Positions 1-11,358 of a stretch of DNA of 45,080 nt are shown one piece after another. Below the pieces are notes generated by a model, which was not told the DNA's origin, did no database searches, and worked only from the letters and a program-made list of their open reading frames with translations. The translations under genes and the position numbers were made by a program. The stretch covers positions 1 to 45,080 of the forward strand of contig NZ_AUIS01000021.1 of the NCBI RefSeq assembly GCF_000423825.1, written 5' to 3'. This stretch comes from Thermithiobacillus tepidarius DSM 3134. GTDB taxonomy: Bacteria > Pseudomonadota > Gammaproteobacteria > Acidithiobacillales > Thermithiobacillaceae. The stretch's first letter is position 1. Each line of letters begins with the position of its first letter.

Positions 1-263
1 GTCTCCAGTTGGCTGCGCAGCAGCTTCACGTAGGCGTCGTCCGGCAGCACGTGGGAGGACTTGTCGGTGGGCTTGGTGATGTCCAGGTACACCCGCCCCA
101 GGGTGAAGGCGCGGCCCTGCAGCTCGTTCTGCACCGTGGCCTGGTCGGGCAGCACGGCACCGCGCCCGCCGTCCACCAGCGCGGTGGTGGCGCAGCCGCC
201 GAGGGACAGCAGGGCGGCGAGGCTGCCGGCCAGCACGAGGGTCTTGTGGATCTGCTTCATCAT
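1..263 (-). CDS. Lipoprotein of unknown function, 5' part only (runs off the left edge)
   Basis: Reading leftward from the ATG at 263, a GGGAG ribosome-binding site precedes the start and the frame stays open to the window edge (about 87 residues). The product begins with a charged N-terminus and a hydrophobic stretch, then a lipobox ending LGGC, with the lipidated cysteine at residue 24 followed by ATTAL. It should therefore be exported and anchored in a membrane. The visible mature part is hydrophilic and I do not recognise a family. A second in-frame ATG directly follows the first. The gene diverges from the pilin-like gene at 497. The lipoprotein call is secure; the function is unknown. 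Confidence 0.75.
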   Translation of the reverse strand, partial: MMKQIHKTLVLAGSLAALLSLGGCATTALVDGGRGAVLPDQATVQNELQGRAFTLGRVYLDITKPTDKSSHVLPDDAYVKLLRSQLE

Positions 264-319
264 GGGATCTCCCTTCTTTGGACTTGGTTCTGCCCAGACC
301 GTTATCTGAGCCTGAAGCT

Positions 320-347
320 ACTGTACCGCAGAAGCTAGCTGCCGCAA
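320..347 (-). promoter_or_regulatory. Possible sigma-70 promoter of the left-edge lipoprotein gene
   Basis: On the minus strand, TTGCGG (347-342) and TACAGT (325-320) are separated by 16 bases, about 57 bases upstream of the lipoprotein ATG. CGGCAG and CTGCGG half-sites form an imperfect dyad between the two hexamers and could be an operator. Match quality is moderate. Confidence 0.35.
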
Positions 348-496
348 GAAAATTTTCAACCCCTACGAACCACCCCCAAAGAATCCGCAAAATCCGCTTC
401 AAACCCCACCCTTCTATATAGGGAGGGGCGAATACCGTCCCGCCCGCGGGCCGGAGAGCCGGCCCCTTGGACAAGCGAAACCATAAAGGAGAAACC

Positions 497-837
497 ATGG
501 ATAGCATCAAGACACTGCGTGCCCGAGCCGTGCTGCTGGCCCAGGAAGCGGCCGATCTGGCCAACTGCAAGGAGGTGGTCTGGGCGCGGATCGCCTTCAC
601 CTTCCTGTTCTCTCTCACCCTCTTGGTAGGCGCGATCGAGCCGGCCTGGGCGGCGGGCGACGCCGGCGCCACGCTGGCGCAGGGCTTTCGGAACCTGTTC
701 TACGGGGTTTGGGGGTTTGGGGTTTTGTCATCGGCATTATTTTGGTTGTCGCCGCTTGTGGCTTCATGAAAATGGCAGCCGGCATTACGCTGTTAATCCG
801 CGTGAAATGCAGAATGAAAGTAATTTTGCGGCCTTAA
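497..837 (+). pseudogene. Small pilin-like exported membrane protein, frameshifted by an 8-bp tandem duplication
   Basis: ATG at 497 follows a strong AAAGGAG site (485-491). The first about 70 residues are a 35-residue N-terminal region, a hydrophobic segment and an AWA-AG cleavage-like site near residue 54, a layout like the long-leader pilins of conjugative systems (TraA/VirB2 type). The open frame then crosses two direct copies of GGGTTTGG (705-720) and ends at 769 in a sequence rich in Ser and Leu. Removing one 8-bp copy joins the frame to a second hydrophobic helix (FVIGIILVVAACGFM) and a stop at 835-837, giving about 110 residues. The restored protein has two hydrophobic segments, as pilins of this type do. 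No other secretion genes are visible, so the pilin assignment is an inference from layout. A cytosine-free G/T tract makes replication slippage plausible. Confidence 0.55.
704..722 (+). repeat. 8-bp perfect tandem duplication (GGGTTTGG x2)
   Basis: The two copies are at 705-712 and 713-720, with a partial third start at 721-722. Eight is not a multiple of three, so the copy number decides which frame follows. The one-copy version restores a longer hydrophobic protein. Confidence 0.85.
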
Positions 838-883
838 CTGGATCTAAATGCTACAAATGGGCGAATTTTGGTGTTTGAGGTGT

Positions 884-906
884 CCGCAACCCGTGAGGGG
901 TTGCGG
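884..906. terminator. Inverted repeat between convergent genes, possible bidirectional terminator
   Basis: CCGCAACCC (884-892) pairs with GGGTTGCGG (898-906) across a 5-base loop. It lies between the rightward pilin-like gene and the leftward hepT. No T-tract follows on either strand, so termination is only suggested by position. Confidence 0.3.
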
Positions 907-957
907 TGAGAGAGTTCCGCTTTCGATCAGCCACGCCAGAGTCGATAGGTCACCCAT

Positions 958-1344
958 TCAGGAGGAAGGCAACGCATTGCCGTGGCCGAGTGCTTGCATC
1001 ACGTTGCCAACCTGAGCTCCGAGCAGCGGCAGATCACGCGCCACGGTTCGCCAGACGACGTCCAGATCCACCTTGAAGTAGCCGTGCGCCAGCGCATTGC
1101 GCGTGCCGTAAGCGGCTTTGAGCGGGAAGTCCGGATAGCGCGTAGCGAAATCCGGGAAGTGGCGCTGGATGTTGCCGGCCGCCTCGCCGATGATCTCCAG
1201 GTTGCGGATCACCGCGTCCTGCTTCTCTTCGTTGGCCAGGAATGCGGCGCGGTCGATACCGGCCAAATATCGCTGAATACGGCCGATGGCCTGCTGGATA
1301 TGCTCCAGGTAGTCTCGCAGGGCCAGTTCGTCCCGCCGGCTCAC
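958..1344 (-). CDS. hepT: HepT-like RNase toxin (DUF86/HEPN) of a MntA-HepT system
   Basis: This 128-residue all-helical HEPN protein carries the R-x4-H-x-Y motif at Arg82, His87 and Tyr89 (RNALAHGY), the active-site signature of HepT ribonucleases. In characterised pairs HepT cleaves RNA and is silenced when MntA adds AMP to the motif tyrosine. The start is a GTG at 1344 that overlaps the mntA stop by four bases (GTGA), so the two are translationally coupled, antitoxin first. Length and motif spacing are normal and nothing looks broken. The pair sits just downstream of the gyrB terminator, a typical accessory location. Confidence 0.88.
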   Translation of the reverse strand: MSRRDELALRDYLEHIQQAIGRIQRYLAGIDRAAFLANEEKQDAVIRNLEIIGEAAGNIQRHFPDFATRYPDFPLKAAYGTRNALAHGYFKVDLDVVWRTVARDLPLLGAQVGNVMQALGHGNALPSS

Positions 1345-1631
1345 ACCGCCCGCGCCTCATTCAGCACGTCCATTTTCCACCTGTCCGGCAGCGCTCCGGG
1401 TGTCAGCACGTCGACCTCCACCCCCAGGAGTTCCGTCAGTTCGACCCGGATGGCGCCAATGTCGAAAAGCGAGGTTTCCTCAGTAGTGTCGACGAGGATG
1501 TCCAGATCACTGCCATCGGTGTCCTGCCCGTGGAGCACGGAGCCGAAGACGCGAGGGTTCCTGGCGTGATGACGCTCGACGATCTGCCGAATGGCCTCGC
1601 GGTGCCGTTGAAGAGCAACAGACGGTTTCAT
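1341..1631 (-). CDS. mntA: MntA-type antitoxin, minimal nucleotidyltransferase
   Basis: This 96-residue protein has the minimal nucleotidyltransferase signature GS-x10-DxD: Gly30-Ser31, then Asp42 and Asp44 in GSDLDILVD. Family members use ATP to AMPylate the partner HepT toxin and so neutralise it. I place the start at the ATG at 1631, about 25 bases downstream of the predicted transcription start and preceded by GAGG; an upstream in-frame start at 1676 would lie within the promoter. It overlaps hepT by four bases. Both catalytic aspartates are present, so the antitoxin should be active. Confidence 0.85.
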   Translation of the reverse strand: MKPSVALQRHREAIRQIVERHHARNPRVFGSVLHGQDTDGSDLDILVDTTEETSLFDIGAIRVELTELLGVEVDVLTPGALPDRWKMDVLNEARAV

Positions 1632-1663
1632 GCGCGGAACCTCATTCTTGCTCGAATACCCCG

Positions 1664-1692
1664 ACTGTAGGCACAACGCCGGTGCCCGTCAA
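1664..1692 (-). promoter_or_regulatory. Sigma-70 promoter of mntA-hepT
   Basis: On the minus strand TTGACG (1692-1687) and TACAGT (1669-1664) are separated by exactly 17 bases. The predicted start near 1656 gives a leader of about 25 bases to the mntA ATG at 1631. The pair therefore does not depend on gyrB read-through. Confidence 0.6.
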
Positions 1693-1776
1693 TCGGGTAG
1701 CGCAGTCAGGTATTCGCCGAACATGTCGATACGCGCAACCACACAATGCGGGTGTCCGATCTTCGTTTCCGTTCAT

Positions 1777-1810
1777 GAAAAATCCCCTCATTGCAGCGCA
1801 GTGAGGGGAT
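1777..1810 (-). terminator. Intrinsic terminator downstream of gyrB
   Basis: A 13-bp stem (1782-1794 with 1798-1810, one G-T wobble, loop of three) is followed on the minus strand by a run of five T. It sits 28 bases past the gyrB stop and ends the dnaA-dnaN-recF-gyrB transcription unit. Confidence 0.85.
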
Positions 1811-1837
1811 CATCGAGTTCAAAATGAACCACCAGCC

Positions 1838-5340
<3,503 letters not shown>

Positions 5341-5349
5341 TAACGGGCT

Positions 5350-6450
5350 TTACAGCCGCATGGGCATGACGACGTACAAGGGCTGCTCTTTGTCCAGCGC
5401 CCGGACCAGCCCGCTGCTGCTCGGGTCCTTAAGCAGTATTTGGACCATAGTATCCGATAAAGAGTTCACTGCATCAATCAAATAGTGGATGTTGAAGCCG
5501 ATTTCCATCTCCGCGCCCTGATACTGGGCGGCGAGGTACTCCTCGGCTTCCTCCTGCTCCACGTTGTGGGCGCTGACGCAGAGCTGGTCCGGCAAGAGGT
5601 GCAGGCGGGCGGCGCGGAACTTCTCGCTGGACAGGATGGCCACGCGCTGCAGGGCGCCGCGCAGGGCTTCGCGCTCGACCACCAGCTGCTGGTCGTGGGT
5701 GCGCGGGATGACGCGCTCGTAGTCGGGGAAGCGGCCGTCCACCAGCTTGGAGGTGAAGACGAGATCGCTGCGGCTGACGCGCAGGAAGTTGTCGCCGATG
5801 GCGAACTGCACCTCCTCGTCGTTGTTCTCCAGCAGGCGCTGCAGTTCCAGCACGCCCTTGCGCGGCACGATGACCTGCAGGGGCTGCGCGGCGTTGCTCG
5901 CGGCGTCGGCTTCGGCCAGGGCCAGGCGGTGGCCGTCGGTGGCCACGCAGCGGATGCGTTCGGGATGGCATTCCAGCAGCAGGCCGTTCAGGTAGTAGCG
6001 CACATCCTGCTGGGCCATGGCCATGGCGGTGCGGTCCAGGGCGAATTTGAGGGCCTGCTGCTCGATGCGGCCGCTGAGTTTTTCGCCCTTGCGGTCCATG
6101 GCCGGGAAGTCGGCCGCCGGCAGGCTCTGCAGGGTGAAGCGCGAGCGGCCGGAGCGCACCACGCCCTTGTCGCCGTCGATGCTGACCTGGATCTCGGCGT
6201 CCTCGGGCAGGCTGCGGCAGATGTCGAAGAACTTGCGCGCCGGAATGGTGCTGGTGCCCGGCTTGTTGACCGTCACGGTCAGGGTGCTCTGCATTTCCAG
6301 CTCCAGGTCCGTGCCCGTGAGCTGCAGGGTGTCGCTTTGGGCGGACAGCAGGAGGTTGCCGAGAATGGGCAGGGTCTGGCGTTTCTCCACGACGCCGACC
6401 ACGGCCTGGAGGGGTTTGAGCAAGGCGCTGCGCTTGGTCTGGAACTCCAT
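5350..6450 (-). CDS. dnaN: DNA polymerase III beta subunit (sliding clamp)
   Basis: The beta clamp is a ring-shaped dimer that tethers DNA polymerase III to its template. The start is taken at 6450 (MEFQTKRSALLKPL), preceded by GAGGG; the frame continues upstream through AT-rich intergenic DNA but without family-like sequence. This gives 366 residues, the normal length, with three repeated clamp domains and the conserved C-terminal ending YVVMPMRL. Internal signatures include TLPILGNLLL near 30 and DGRFPDYERVIP near 240. It lies between the putative oriC and recF in the usual operon order. Confidence 0.97.
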   Translation of the reverse strand: MEFQTKRSALLKPLQAVVGVVEKRQTLPILGNLLLSAQSDTLQLTGTDLELEMQSTLTVTVNKPGTSTIPARKFFDICRSLPEDAEIQVSIDGDKGVVRSGRSRFTLQSLPAADFPAMDRKGEKLSGRIEQQALKFALDRTAMAMAQQDVRYYLNGLLLECHPERIRCVATDGHRLALAEADAASNAAQPLQVIVPRKGVLELQRLLENNDEEVQFAIGDNFLRVSRSDLVFTSKLVDGRFPDYERVIPRTHDQQLVVEREALRGALQRVAILSSEKFRAARLHLLPDQLCVSAHNVEQEEAEEYLAAQYQGAEMEIGFNIHYLIDAVNSLSDTMVQILLKDPSSSGLVRALDKEQPLYVVMPMRL

Positions 6451-6707
6451 GTTTGCCCTCAATAGGTTTAATGGTTTTGTTTTTTTGTTTTTCTGTGTCT
6501 TAAAGCTGTTAGTCGGCGCCCGTCCTGTGGACAAGTTGCCTTTTCATCGTTTATTCAATCCGTTGTCCATCCGTTTACTTTGTGAGCAAGTACGCCCGGC
6601 CCATCTGGAGCGATTGTGCGTGGAATGTGGATAAGTGTAGCCCGTCGGCGGGCGGCCGGCTTATCCACAATTCCTGCCCAGGGTTGCGGCGGCCTTGTCG
6701 ACAGCTT
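6451..6707. other. oriC: Putative chromosomal replication origin (oriC) in the dnaA-dnaN gap
   Basis: This 257-bp gap has two perfect DnaA boxes (TTATCCACA at 6661-6669 and its complement TGTGGATAA at 6626-6634), a one-mismatch box (TGTGGACAA, 6526-6534) and weaker matches near 6563, 6581 and 6693. An AT-rich stretch at about 6463-6512, with runs of T, could serve as the unwinding element. Gene orientation also supports an origin close by, since genes to the left run left and most genes from rpmH on run right. The dnaA-rpmH gap has only degenerate boxes, so I prefer this interval. Confidence 0.72.
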
Positions 6708-8111
<1,404 letters not shown>

Positions 8112-8200
8112 CGTTTCTCGGTCGTTCGAGCGCTGGAAGCGGATCACTAAGTCTATCCCAGGCGGGCCCCGCTCGCCAGTCTCGTCCCGGCCCGCGCGGG

Positions 8201-8229
8201 TTGACTTTATGTCGGTGGCTGCGTAACTT
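8201..8229 (+). promoter_or_regulatory. Probable sigma-70 promoter of rpmH-rnpA
   Basis: TTGACT (8201-8206) is followed after 17 bases by TAACTT (8224-8229), about 65 bases upstream of the rpmH ATG. The -35 is good and the -10 mediocre. The 183-bp dnaA-rpmH gap also has TTATCCGCC (8229-8237), a weak DnaA-box match. Confidence 0.5.
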
Positions 8230-8294
8230 ATCCGCCCTTTCGGAGCAATCGTCCGCTTTCCGAAGGCCCACTGGATCAACTAGGATAATTCGAC

Positions 8295-8429
8295 ATGAAA
8301 CGCACTTTTCAGCCCAGCGTCCTGCACCGCAAGCGTACCCACGGTTTCCGCGCCCGCATGGCGACCCGCGCCGGTCGTCTGGTGCTCAAGCGTCGCCGCG
8401 CCAAGGGCCGCGCCCGGCTGGCCGTCTAA
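8295..8429 (+). CDS. rpmH: 50S ribosomal protein L34
   Basis: This 44-codon gene encodes the small, very basic L34 protein of the large ribosomal subunit. It begins [20 protein letters not shown] and ends GRARLAV, the near-invariant family sequence at the normal length. It starts the rightward arm, divergent from dnaA, and precedes rnpA as in nearly all bacteria. Confidence 0.98.
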   Translation: MKRTFQPSVLHRKRTHGFRARMATRAGRLVLKRRRAKGRARLAV

Positions 8430-8525
8430 GGTTCGCGCAGTGGTGTCGCTGCCCGTGCATGCGGGTCGCAGCGCTTGACGGCCTGCACGGCGGCGCTGCG
8501 CCCGCCCGGTGCGGCAGGCGGCGAC

Positions 8526-8900
8526 ATGGCAGACGCTCCGGCCCAGGCTCGCGCGGGACAGGGATTCCCGAAATCCCGGCGCCTGCTCAAGAGCGCCGAC
8601 TTCCAGCGGGTCTTCGCCCAGGGGCGCAAAACCTACAGTCCCGAATTCGTCATCTACGTCCTGCCCAACGCCGAGGCTGGGCCGCGCCTGGGCATGGCCG
8701 TCAGCCGCAAGGTCGGCAAGGCGGTGCTGCGCGGCCGCATCAAGCGCCTGCTGCGCGAGGCCTTCCGCCTGGAGCAGGCGCGCTGGCCGGCGGTGGACGT
8801 GGTGGTGGTGGCGCGGGCCGGGGCGCGGGCGTTGACCCTCGACTTGGCCCGGCAGCGCCTGGAAGAGGCCCTGCTGCCGCAGCCCCCGAAGCCACGTTGA
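8526..8900 (+). CDS. rnpA: Ribonuclease P protein component
   Basis: RnpA is the protein subunit of RNase P, which with the M1 RNA trims the 5' ends of tRNA precursors. The 124-residue basic protein shows LLKSADFQRVFAQGRK near the N-terminus and the RNA-binding motif RGRIKRLLREAFR in the middle, here with Gly where Asn is common. I chose the ATG at 8526; a TTG at 8475 in the same frame would add 17 residues rich in Ala and Pro that are not family-like. It lies 96 bases downstream of rpmH, a wider gap than in E. coli. Confidence 0.93.
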   Translation: MADAPAQARAGQGFPKSRRLLKSADFQRVFAQGRKTYSPEFVIYVLPNAEAGPRLGMAVSRKVGKAVLRGRIKRLLREAFRLEQARWPAVDVVVVARAGARALTLDLARQRLEEALLPQPPKPR

Positions 8901-8990
8901 GCCGGCCGACCGCCACGGCCCGCGGGAAAGTTTCTAAAAAAACGCAAAGCGTGGCAGAATTCCCGCTGGTCGCTTGAGCAGGCTCCGTGT

Positions 8991-9200
8991 ATGCGGCATC
9001 TTTTGATTCTCCTGATCCGTTTTTACCAGATCGTGGTGAGCCCGTACCTGGCGCCCCGCTGCCGCTTCCATCCGACCTGTTCCCACTATGCCCTGACGGC
9101 CTTGCAGCGTCATGGCGCACTCAAGGGCGGCTGGCTGGCGCTGCGGCGCATCGGCCGTTGCCATCCCTGGCATCCGGGTGGCGTTGATCCCGTACCTTAA
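8991..9200 (+). CDS. yidD: Membrane protein insertion efficiency factor YidD
   Basis: YidD is a small amphipathic inner-membrane-associated protein that helps YidC-dependent insertion. The 69-residue product has the family marks: [11 protein letters not shown] near the N-terminus, [15 protein letters not shown] in the middle and RCHPWHPGG near the end. It sits between rnpA and yidC, 26 bases before yidC, the invariant position. The 90-base gap from rnpA contains nothing I recognise. Confidence 0.95.
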   Translation: MRHLLILLIRFYQIVVSPYLAPRCRFHPTCSHYALTALQRHGALKGGWLALRRIGRCHPWHPGGVDPVP

Positions 9201-9226
9201 TTTCATGTTCGCTCGATAGGCTATCC

Positions 9227-10837
9227 ATGGATCCGCAAAAAACCCTGCTTGCCGTCGCCCTGTCCATCATCGTCCTGCTGCTGTTCCAGTCCTGGAACGC
9301 ACAGCGGCAGCCGGCACCCGTGGCGCAGACCAGCGCACCCGCCGCGAGCGCGCCGGCGAGCCCGGTGCCGGCACCGGCAGCGCCGCAGGTCGGGTTGCCG
9401 CCCGCGGGCACGGCACCGCAGCTGACGGCCTCGGGCGGCCGCATCCAGGTGGAAACGGATCTGTACCGCATCGAGATCGACAAGCTTGGCGGCGACATCC
9501 GCCGGCTGGCCCTGAAAGCCTATCCCGAGCGGGTGGGCTCCGAGCAGCCGGTGCAGCTCCTGGCGGCCAAATCCAACCGGCTGTGGCTGCAGCAAAGCGG
9601 CCTGCTGAGCCCGGGCGCCGCGGCCGCGCCGGTCATGTTCAGCAGTGACGCCGCCAGCTACCGCCTGCAGCCCGGCCAGAACGCCGTCGAAGTGCGCCTG
9701 CGCGGCCGCGCAGGCGATCTGCAGGTGGACAAGGTGCTGACCTTCCGGCGCGGCAGCTATCTCATCGATCAGCGCTACGAGCTGGTCAACCAGGGCAGCC
9801 AGCCCTGGCAGGGGCAGGTCTACAACCAGTTCATGCGCGACGGCAGCACCCAGGGTTCCATGTTCCTGCCCGTCTTCACCGGCGCCGTGCTCTACCGCGA
9901 CGGCGACTTCATCAAGGAAAAGTTCGAAGCGCTGAACGAAAAGCCCGCCCAGATGCAGATCCGCAACGGCTGGGCCGGCCTCATGGACCACTATTTCCTG
10001 TCCGCGGTGCTGCCGCCCCAGAACCAGCCGAGCCAGATCTACGCGCGCGCCACCGGCGACGGCTACTACGTCAGCGGCGCGATGCAGCCCCTGCCGCTGC
10101 TCGGCCCGGGCCAGCAGGTGAGCGTGGCCCAGCAGCTCTTCATCGGGCCCAAGGAGCAGGACGTCCTCGGCGCCCTGGATCGCGGCCTCAACCGCTCGGT
10201 GGACTACGGCTGGCTGACGGTGATCGGCCAACCCCTGTTCCAGCTGCTGTCCTGGTTCCACAAGATCTTCGGCAACTGGGGCATCGCCATCATCCTGCTG
10301 ACCGTGGTGGTCAAGCTGCTGTTCTTCCCCCTGTCCGGCGCCAGCTACAAGTCCATGGCCAACATGCGCAAGCTGCAGCCCAAGATGACCAAGCTGCGCG
10401 AGCGCTACAAGGACGACCGGCAGAAGTTGGGCGAGGCCATGATGGAGCTCTACAAGACGGAGAAGATCAACCCGCTGGCCGGCTGCCTGCCCATCGTGGT
10501 GCAGATCCCCGTTTTCATCGCCCTGTACTGGGTGCTGCTGGAGAGCGTGGAGCTGCGCCAGGCGCCCTTCATGCTGTGGATCCAGGACTTGTCGGCCAAG
10601 GACCCCTTCTTCGTGCTGCCCATTCTCATGGGCATCAGCATGATCCTGCAGCAGCGCCTCAATCCGGCGCCCATGGACCCCATCCAGCAGAAAGTCATGT
10701 ACCTGCTGCCGGTGATCTTCACCGTGTTCTTCGCCTTCTTCCCGGCTGGTCTGGTGCTGTATTGGCTGGTCAACAACCTCATCTCCATCGGCCAGCAGTG
10801 GTACATCACGCACAAGGTGGTGGAACAGGCGGCGTAG
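9227..10837 (+). CDS. yidC: Membrane protein insertase YidC
   Basis: YidC inserts and folds inner-membrane proteins, alone or with SecYEG; ATP synthase subunits a and c, encoded downstream, are known clients in E. coli. The 536-residue protein has an N-terminal membrane anchor (about 6-22), an Ala/Pro linker, a large periplasmic domain, and the conserved five-helix insertase core from about residue 340. Family motifs include GNWGIAIILLTVVVKLLFFPL and PIVVQIPVFIALYWVLLESVELR. Length and topology are typical of Gram-negative YidC. Confidence 0.97.
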   Translation: MDPQKTLLAVALSIIVLLLFQSWNAQRQPAPVAQTSAPAASAPASPVPAPAAPQVGLPPAGTAPQLTASGGRIQVETDLYRIEIDKLGGDIRRLALKAYPERVGSEQPVQLLAAKSNRLWLQQSGLLSPGAAAAPVMFSSDAASYRLQPGQNAVEVRLRGRAGDLQVDKVLTFRRGSYLIDQRYELVNQGSQPWQGQVYNQFMRDGSTQGSMFLPVFTGAVLYRDGDFIKEKFEALNEKPAQMQIRNGWAGLMDHYFLSAVLPPQNQPSQIYARATGDGYYVSGAMQPLPLLGPGQQVSVAQQLFIGPKEQDVLGALDRGLNRSVDYGWLTVIGQPLFQLLSWFHKIFGNWGIAIILLTVVVKLLFFPLSGASYKSMANMRKLQPKMTKLRERYKDDRQKLGEAMMELYKTEKINPLAGCLPIVVQIPVFIALYWVLLESVELRQAPFMLWIQDLSAKDPFFVLPILMGISMILQQRLNPAPMDPIQQKVMYLLPVIFTVFFAFFPAGLVLYWLVNNLISIGQQWYITHKVVEQAA

Positions 10838-10854
10838 TCGGCGCCGCCGACAAT

Positions 10855-10877
10855 GTAGGAGCGAGCCGGCTCTCGAT
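10855..10877 (+). repeat. REP-like palindromic unit, degenerate, after yidC
   Basis: The unit begins GTAGGAGCGAGC and ends CTCTCGAT, resembling the 23-bp units at 11029 and 29533 with a few changes in the centre. A weak complementary partner (CCGCTCCTGCG) lies at about 10912-10922. It starts 18 bases after the yidC stop. Confidence 0.55.
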
Positions 10878-11028
10878 CCGCCGGGTCGGTTAGCGAGCCA
10901 TGTGGGCCAGTCCGCTCCTGCGAGCCAAGCTGCCGGCCCGGATACCGCTCCCTTTGAGGACGTGCGGGGTGAGGGGCTAGCGTGGGCGATGCCCGTCGGT
11001 TCGCGCGGCCGTGACGCTGCCCCTGCTG

Positions 11029-11097
11029 GTAGGAGCGGGCTTGCCCGCGATCGGGTTGGTCGAGCGGCACCGTTATCGCGGGCAAGCCCGCTCCTAC
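11029..11097. repeat. REP pair (two inverted 23-bp units) between yidC and mnmE
   Basis: The 23-bp unit at 11029-11051 (starting GTAGGAGCGGGCTTGCCC) is repeated as a perfect reverse complement at 11075-11097, with 23 bases between. Each unit is itself a hairpin with a GCGGGC/GCCCGC-type stem. Such GTAGGAGC units are the hallmark of Pseudomonas-type REP elements, which are moved by REP-associated tyrosine transposases. The 520-base yidC-mnmE gap otherwise holds the hexanucleotide tract and no gene I can support. Confidence 0.85.
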
Positions 11098-11258
11098 CCT
11101 GCTGTGCACGCGCCACACACCCTTTCCCTCCGAGAGAGGGCGAGGGCCCGCCCTGCGCGATCCCGCGCTTTCCTCCTGGATCCCTTGCATGAATCAACCG
11201 TAAGCGCCGCCTGGCTGGCGGCATGCCGTCCCGCTTGTCGGGTTGCGGAGCGGCGCGT

Positions 11259-11296
11259 CCACACCCACACCCACACCCACACCCACACCCACACCC
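11259..11296 (+). repeat. Hexanucleotide tandem repeat (CCACAC)6 upstream of mnmE
   Basis: Six perfect copies of CCACAC plus CC occupy 11259-11296, ending 62 bases before the mnmE ATG. A TTGACA hexamer directly abuts the tract (11297-11302), but no convincing -10 lies 16-18 bases later. Copy-number changes would alter promoter-proximal spacing without touching the coding frame. Confidence 0.9.
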
Positions 11297-11358
11297 TTGA
11301 CACCGCCCGACACGCACCCCACCCTATGGGACCCATCACTCGTCATTCTCCACCCATC

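Noticed and set aside
8112-8294. oriC in the dnaA-rpmH gap
   Set aside because: Only degenerate DnaA-box matches are present and there is no AT-rich tract; the dnaA-dnaN gap is better on both counts.
11259-11296. CRISPR-like repeat
   Set aside because: It is a pure 6-bp tandem repeat with no spacers.
11011-11358. N-terminal extension of MnmE containing a His-Thr repeat
   Set aside because: It is the translated hexanucleotide tract and REP DNA; the MnmE family begins at 11359.
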